Assembly: GCF_021590045.1 (NCBI RefSeq) | Contig: NZ_CP062221.1 | Location: forward strand, 3,224,001-3,288,000 | DNA: 64,000 nt | Reading direction: 5' to 3' | Origin: Cellulomonas palmilytica | GTDB taxonomy: Bacteria; Actinomycetota; Actinomycetes; Actinomycetales; Cellulomonadaceae | Shown: one piece after another, positions 59,928-64,000 of the stretch | Numbering within the stretch: position 1 is the stretch's first letter | Layout: each line of letters starts with the position of its first letter | Made by a program: the position numbers and the translations under genes | Notes under the pieces: generated by a model | Seen by the model: the letters and a program-made list of their open reading frames with translations, nothing else | The model's database searches: none | Told to the model about the DNA's origin: nothing

Positions 59928-61652
59928 TCAGCGGCGACGGCGCAGCGCGCGCACCACGCGGCGGACCACCGACGGGCGGCGGAACAGCGTCGCGGGCACC
60001 GTGCCCGTGCCCTTGCCGCGCACCGTGAGGCGGCCGAGCCGCCCGCCCTGCAGGCGCACCGCGGACCGCTGCACGACGAGCGGCACCTGCACCTCGCCGT
60101 CGGGCGCGGTCACGAGCAGCTCCAGCGCCCACGTGCCCTCGCTCGGCAGCGCGCGCGCACCGACGCGCGCGCGCCAGCGGTCGCCGTCCTGCCGGACCCG
60201 GCCCACGCTGCGCTGCGTCTCGGGACGCCCGGGCTTGTACGCGCGCAGCTCCAGTGACGCGCCGGTCGCGAGGTCCGCGCGCGGCCGCAGCTCCAGCTCG
60301 GCCGAGGTCCGCCCCACGACGACCGCGTCGACGACCTGCGCCTCGCCGCCGAGCGACGCGTCGCGCAGCGCGCGGGTGTCACCGGAGACGAGCGCGGCAC
60401 GCACCAGGCGGTCCTGCGGCCGCTCGACGGGCGCCACGGACGAGGCGAACCAGTCCGCGTGCGGTGCGGCGAGCGCGACGAGCTCGTCGGCGGCGTCCTG
60501 GTCCAGCGGCGTGCTGCGCCCCGCGACGTTCTCGACGACGAGCGCGTACGCGAGCCCACGCTGCGCCCGCTCGTCGAGCAGACCCGTGCCCGCGGCGGCC
60601 TGCGTGGCACGCATCGCGCGCACGGGGTCCATGGGCACCGGGTCGGAGCCGCCGTCGCCGATCGCGTCGAGCACCTCGCGCGCGAGGTCGACCTCGCCGA
60701 GCGTGCCGAGCGCGTAGACGGCCTGCTTCTCCGGACGCAGGCGCGAGAACGTGTACGCCCGGCGCAGCGACAGCAGCTCGGTGAGCAGGTGCGGGACGGC
60801 CGACGCCTCGCCGGGTGTCTGGACGCCGCGCGCGTAGCGGCGCAGGTGCACCCAGCCGTCGGCGTTGAGCACCATCTGCCAGTAGGTCGCGGCGAGCTGG
60901 TCGTCCTCCAGCGAGCCGAGCAGGCGCGCGCACAGCAGCTCCTGCGTGAGGTAGGACGCGACCGCCGCGTCGGCGCCGGCCTGCGCGGTCATGGACGTGC
61001 CGCCGGGGCGCTCGCGGTAGAGGTAGACGATGTCCGGCACGACGTCGATCGTGCGGGCCGCGACGAGCGCGGTGACCATCGGGACGATGTCGTTCGACCG
61101 CGGGACCGACGGGTACGCGATGGCCTGCTCGCGCCAGAACCGCGTGCGGAACAGCCGGTTCCAGCACGCGCGGTTGCGCACGAGCTGCGGGCGGTCCGTG
61201 AGCGACAGCCCCTGGGCCCGGTCGGCGAAGCCCGTCCAGCGCTCGGTGGGGCGCCAGGTCGCGAGCGCGGAGAACTTCAGGAAGTCCCCGACGACCATGT
61301 CGGAGCCCGACGAGCGGGCCGACGCGAGCATCGCGGCGTACGCGCCGCGCGGCACCAGGTCGTCGCCGTCGGCGAACGCGAGGAACTCCCCGCGCGCCTG
61401 CTCGACGCCGAAGTTGCGGGCCTGGCCGCCGCCCACGCCGGGCGCGCGGAACGCCCGCACGCGCGGGTCGGCCGCGGCGCGCGCCGCGACACGCTCCCAG
61501 GTGCCGTCACGCGAGTCGTCGTCGACGACGATCACCTCGAGATCCACGTCCTGGTCGTCCAGCATGCTGGTCAGGCAGTCGTCGACCCACTCGACCACGT
61601 CGTGCGTCGGCACCACGACCGAGATCGCGGGCGTGCGCTCGCCGTCCGTCAA
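59928..61652 (-). CDS. GT2 glycosyltransferase with beta-rich tail
   Basis: A 574-residue GT2 enzyme. AISVVVPTHDVVEWVDDCLT opens it, VVDDDS is at 42-47, and FADGDD with the metal site at 93-98. LFRTRFWREQ and IVYLYRERPGGTS follow. After about 330 there is a helical region and then a beta-rich C-terminal domain of about 110 residues. Teichoic-acid-type polymerases and capsule enzymes often have this design. The TTG at 61652 is chosen because a ggaggaggag site lies just upstream and it overlaps the previous stop as TTGA; a GTG five codons earlier is possible. It faces the gene at 58773. Confidence 0.88.
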   Translation of the reverse strand: MTDGERTPAISVVVPTHDVVEWVDDCLTSMLDDQDVDLEVIVVDDDSRDGTWERVAARAAADPRVRAFRAPGVGGGQARNFGVEQARGEFLAFADGDDLVPRGAYAAMLASARSSGSDMVVGDFLKFSALATWRPTERWTGFADRAQGLSLTDRPQLVRNRACWNRLFRTRFWREQAIAYPSVPRSNDIVPMVTALVAARTIDVVPDIVYLYRERPGGTSMTAQAGADAAVASYLTQELLCARLLGSLEDDQLAATYWQMVLNADGWVHLRRYARGVQTPGEASAVPHLLTELLSLRRAYTFSRLRPEKQAVYALGTLGEVDLAREVLDAIGDGGSDPVPMDPVRAMRATQAAAGTGLLDERAQRGLAYALVVENVAGRSTPLDQDAADELVALAAPHADWFASSVAPVERPQDRLVRAALVSGDTRALRDASLGGEAQVVDAVVVGRTSAELELRPRADLATGASLELRAYKPGRPETQRSVGRVRQDGDRWRARVGARALPSEGTWALELLVTAPDGEVQVPLVVQRSAVRLQGGRLGRLTVRGKGTGTVPATLFRRPSVVRRVVRALRRRR

Positions 61653-62347
61653 CGTCTCCTCCTCCACCCGGGCGTGGCCGCCACGGCCCGCGCCAGCATA
61701 GGCGTCCCGTCGGCGTCGCCCTGCGCGCGCAGCGCGACGAGGTCGCGCGTGGCCCGGGCGAGCACGCGTCGCTCCCACCACGGCCGCAGCGCGCGCTCGA
61801 CGCGTCGGCGCAGCGCACCGGGGGCGCGACGCGCGGTGCGCAGCACGCGCCCGCGTGCGGCCTGCGCGCGTGCCGGGGTCGGGACGGCGCCGAGCCGGCC
61901 CGGCTCGGCGACGACCTCGCGTCCGTCGAGCACGCCGGTGCGCGCGTCGGGCAGGACGAGCGGGAGCACGGGCACCGGCCCCGGCGCGCACCGCACGACG
62001 CGATGCACGCCCGCGAGCGCGTCCCTCAGCGCGGGCGCGCCCGCGGCGAGGTCGCGCAGGTCCCAGACGGCCGGGTGCTGCGGTGCGACGAGCGCACCGA
62101 GGTCGAGCACGCGCGTGAACACGTCCGCGGCGCGCGCGGACAGGTCCGTCCCCGTGCTCGGTGCCGTGCCGTGGTGGCCGTCGCCGTCGCCGTCGCCCTC
62201 GAGCGGCGAGGGTGCCACCTCGGGCACCGGGGCGAGCGACGCGACGAGCAGCAGCACACCGTCGTCGTCGCGCAGCACCCCGGACGCGGCGGCGTCGCAC
62301 GCGCGCGCGACCTGCCCGGCGTCGGTCGCCAGGACGAGCGTGCTCAT
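61649..62347 (-). CDS. Unrecognised protein between two GT2 enzymes
   Basis: A 232-residue protein with no named family. It starts TLVLATDAGQVARACDAA, then LLLVASLAPVPEV, with a Gly/Asp/His-rich insert near 52-60 and a basic Arg/Ala-rich C-terminal third. The opening strands recall the accessory Rossmann-like domain of the glycosyltransferases at 29262 and 33839, but the match is weak. Its ATG overlaps the preceding GT2 stop by four bases and its stop overlaps the next GT2 as TTGA, so all three are made together. Possible partner subunit of either enzyme. Confidence 0.7.
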   Translation of the reverse strand: MSTLVLATDAGQVARACDAAASGVLRDDDGVLLLVASLAPVPEVAPSPLEGDGDGDGHHGTAPSTGTDLSARAADVFTRVLDLGALVAPQHPAVWDLRDLAAGAPALRDALAGVHRVVRCAPGPVPVLPLVLPDARTGVLDGREVVAEPGRLGAVPTPARAQAARGRVLRTARRAPGALRRRVERALRPWWERRVLARATRDLVALRAQGDADGTPMLARAVAATPGWRRRR

Positions 62348-63324
62348 GCGGCACCCGCCGCCCGGCCCGCGGCGCGCAGCCCGCGCAGCAGCCGCCGCCC
62401 GCCCGCCGGCGCGCCCGCGACCGCGACCTCGAACGCGTCGTCGCCACCGCGCGCGAGCAGCGCCGCCGCACCCGCCAGCAGCCGCCGCTGCAGCGCGCGC
62501 GAGAGCCGGTGCCGCTTCGACACGTGGAAGTCGACGATCCGGCACGCGCCGTACAGCGCGCGGCGCTCCACGGCCGGGTCGCCGTCGGCGAGCGCGAGGT
62601 CGAGCACCCGGTCGTACGCGAGGAGGAAGTCGAGCAGGCGGTCGGCACCCGCCTGCGTGAGCGAGCCCGAGCCCGCGGACCGCCGGTAGAAGTACCCGGG
62701 GCTGTCGACCACCGCGCACGTGAGGTCGTCCGCGAGGTGCAGGCGCCAGAACCACGGCCGGTCCGCGGCGGTGCGCAGGTCCTCGTGGAACCGCAGCAGG
62801 CGCGGCTCGACGAGCTCGCGGTCGAACGCCGCCGCCCACAGGTACGGGTAGTCGACGAGCGCGCGCCCGCCCGCGTCGCCGATGCCCTCGCGCGCCGCGA
62901 ACACGACGTCGCGCGGTCCGTCCCACGGCGCGGGCTCGGCGCTGCGGCGCAGGCCGTCGACGCGCACGTGGTCGGTGCGCACCATCGCGGCCTCCGTGCG
63001 CCGCACGGCGTCGAGCATCGCGGGCAGGTGGCCGGGGGCGCACCAGTCGTCGGCGTCCACGAACGTCACGTAGCGCGCGTCCGCGACGTCGAGCGCACGG
63101 TTGCGGCTCGCGGCGACGCCGCGGTTCTCGGGGTTGGTCAGCACCTCGAGCGGCAGGGCGCGCGCCGCGTCCGCGAGCAGCCGCGGCGTCTCGTCGGACG
63201 ACGCGTCGTCCACGACGAGGAACCGGATGCCGGGCGCGAGGTTGCGGCGCACGCTCGCGAGGAACGTCGGCAGGTGACGGGCGCCGTCGTGCACGGCGAC
63301 GACGACGTCCAGTCGGCCCGCCAT
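62344..63324 (-). CDS. GT2 glycosyltransferase
   Basis: A 326-residue GT2 enzyme. DVVVAVHDGARHLPTFLAS opens it, VVDDASSDET has the first Asp pair (39-40), RNRALDVADARYVTFVDADD has the metal-binding DADD (90-93), and RPWFWRLHL lies in the acceptor region. The C-terminal 60 residues are Arg/Ala/Gly-rich. It is first in a leftward trio of coupled genes, with a gggagg site six bases before the ATG, and diverges from the CMP-sugar synthetase gene. Confidence 0.88.
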   Translation of the reverse strand: MAGRLDVVVAVHDGARHLPTFLASVRRNLAPGIRFLVVDDASSDETPRLLADAARALPLEVLTNPENRGVAASRNRALDVADARYVTFVDADDWCAPGHLPAMLDAVRRTEAAMVRTDHVRVDGLRRSAEPAPWDGPRDVVFAAREGIGDAGGRALVDYPYLWAAAFDRELVEPRLLRFHEDLRTAADRPWFWRLHLADDLTCAVVDSPGYFYRRSAGSGSLTQAGADRLLDFLLAYDRVLDLALADGDPAVERRALYGACRIVDFHVSKRHRLSRALQRRLLAGAAALLARGGDDAFEVAVAGAPAGGRRLLRGLRAAGRAAGAA

Positions 63325-63436
63325 GTTCGCCTCCCGTGCCCTTCGACGACCGCGCGGCCGCTGCTCGGCCCGGGTCCTGCCCGGGGCCTCCCCCGGTCCG
63401 GCGACACGCCCGACGTCGACGGCACATGTCGGCGAC

Positions 63437-63446
63437 AGCATAGGAT
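63437..63446. promoter_or_regulatory. Overlapping divergent -10 boxes
   Basis: The plus strand reads TAGGAT (63441-63446) and the minus strand TATGCT over 63437-63442. This gives the cytidylyltransferase gene a leader of about 200 bases and the GT2 trio one of about 100. Confidence 0.45.
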
Positions 63447-63474
63447 GACCAGGCCGACGCGAGTGTCGGCACGG

Positions 63475-63512
63475 GCGGACACACACGAGCGGACACGCAC
63501 GAGCGGACGCAG
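63475..63512 (+). repeat. 14-base tandem repeat in a leader
   Basis: Two copies of gcggacac(a/g)cacga and a partial third lie in the 333-base gap between divergent genes. Apart from the promoters and this repeat I see nothing else in that gap. Confidence 0.7.
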
Positions 63513-63657
63513 CCGGTCACCAGCAGGACACCACCCGGCGCCCCGTCGGGCGGCTCACGCCGAGCGGCCCCGGCCCACGTCCGGCCACGCGGTGCGCCGA
63601 GCACGACGCCCCGCACCGAGCCCCCGCCGCCCGCGGACACGACATCGGAGGACGACC

Positions 63658-64000
63658 CTGGAGCGCAGCGTCGCGACGAGCCCGCGCTCGGTCGCCGTCA
63701 TCCCCGCCCGCGGCGGGTCGAAGGGCGTCCCGCTGAAGAACCTGCAGCCCGTCGGCGGGCGCTCGCTCGTCGCGCGCGCGGTCGAGGCCTGCCTGCCCGC
63801 CGTCGACCTGGTCGTCGTCAGCACCGACCACGAGCAGATCGCGGCCGAGGCCCGCGCCGCCGGGGCGCGCGTCGTCGAGCGCCCGGCCGCGCTGTCGGGC
63901 GACACCGCGACGTCCGAGTCCGCGGTGCTGCACGCGCTCGACACGCTGCTGCCCGAGGGAGTCGACCCGCAGGTCACCGTGCTCGTGCAGGCGACGTCCC
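63658..64000 (+). CDS. CMP-nonulosonate (NeuA-like) synthetase, 3' end missing
   Basis: The first 114 residues of a nucleotidyltransferase, cut off by the window end. SVAVIPARGGSKGVPLKNL (11-29) is the signature of acylneuraminate cytidylyltransferases, and LVVVSTDHEQIA and RPAALSGDTATSESAVLHAL follow the same family. It would activate a nonulosonic acid (sialic, legionaminic or pseudaminic type, or Kdo/Kdn-like) with CTP. There is no ATG, GTG or TTG in the right place; a CTG at 63658 has a perfect ggagg six bases upstream and is the probable start. An in-frame GTG at 63592 lies upstream of that ribosome site and is less likely. Confidence 0.82.
   Translation, partial: MERSVATSPRSVAVIPARGGSKGVPLKNLQPVGGRSLVARAVEACLPAVDLVVVSTDHEQIAAEARAAGARVVERPAALSGDTATSESAVLHALDTLLPEGVDPQVTVLVQATS

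Noticed and set aside
59923..59935. Terminator between the convergent genes at 59864 and 59928
   Set aside because: Only a 5-base stem with a 3-base loop over a stop codon; too weak to list as a feature, though the 63-base gap must contain termination signals.
63447..63657. Riboswitch in the long leader of the cytidylyltransferase gene
   Set aside because: No known riboswitch core could be recognised; only a short tandem repeat is visible.
63592..63657. GTG 63592 as start of the cytidylyltransferase
   Set aside because: It would place the strong ggagg site inside the coding region and add an Arg/Pro-rich stretch unlike the family.

Overview
This window is very GC-rich DNA of an actinobacterium. 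The gene order (whiB2, manB-DUF3499, TIGR03089, LCP proteins), many GTG/TTG starts and -10 boxes placed right before start codons fit a Cellulomonas-like member of the Micrococcales. That placement is inferred from gene content; no rRNA, tRNA, phage, insertion sequence or CRISPR was recognised. Almost every base is in or beside a protein gene.

Layout. (1) 1-6.2 kb: a DUF4129/DUF4350/MoxR/DUF58 cluster, then SpoIIM-type and RDD membrane proteins. (2) 6.2-9.0 kb: two secreted SGNH-domain paralogues. (3) 9.0-19.0 kb: a conserved actinobacterial core with Trm112-like protein, manB, a zinc-ribbon protein, DUF3499, a metallopeptidase-like protein, DUF5719, a giant membrane glycosyltransferase, whiB2 and TIGR03089. 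(4) 19.1-43.3 kb: a surface-glycan region. It holds a wbpD/E/B-like operon, a wbpI epimerase embedded in an operon of SpoIID and amidase proteins with CWB2 wall-binding repeats, a nucleotide-sugar dehydrogenase, seven glycosyltransferases and a polysaccharide ABC exporter. (5) 43.7-46.3 kb: two LytR-CpsA-Psr (LCP) glycan ligases. (6) 46.3-54.6 kb: sulfate activation (cysN, cysD, cysQ, cysC) translationally coupled to a tandem sulfotransferase, plus a pyruvyl-transferase-family gene. (7) 54.6-64 kb: an OafA-like acyltransferase, a second pyruvyl-transferase-family gene, further glycosyltransferases, and the start of a CMP-sugar synthetase gene that runs off the window.

Together the genes suggest one programme: make activated amino-uronic acid, mannose-phosphate and possibly nonulosonic-acid precursors, assemble a glycan, export it through the ABC transporter, attach it to peptidoglycan with LCP enzymes, and decorate it with sulfate, pyruvate and acyl groups. 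The CWB2 proteins would then be candidate readers of that wall polymer. The most unusual parts are the sulfation operon with its half-decayed double sulfotransferase, the epimerase locked into a wall-hydrolase operon, and an unnamed accessory domain that occurs both fused to glycosyltransferases and alone.
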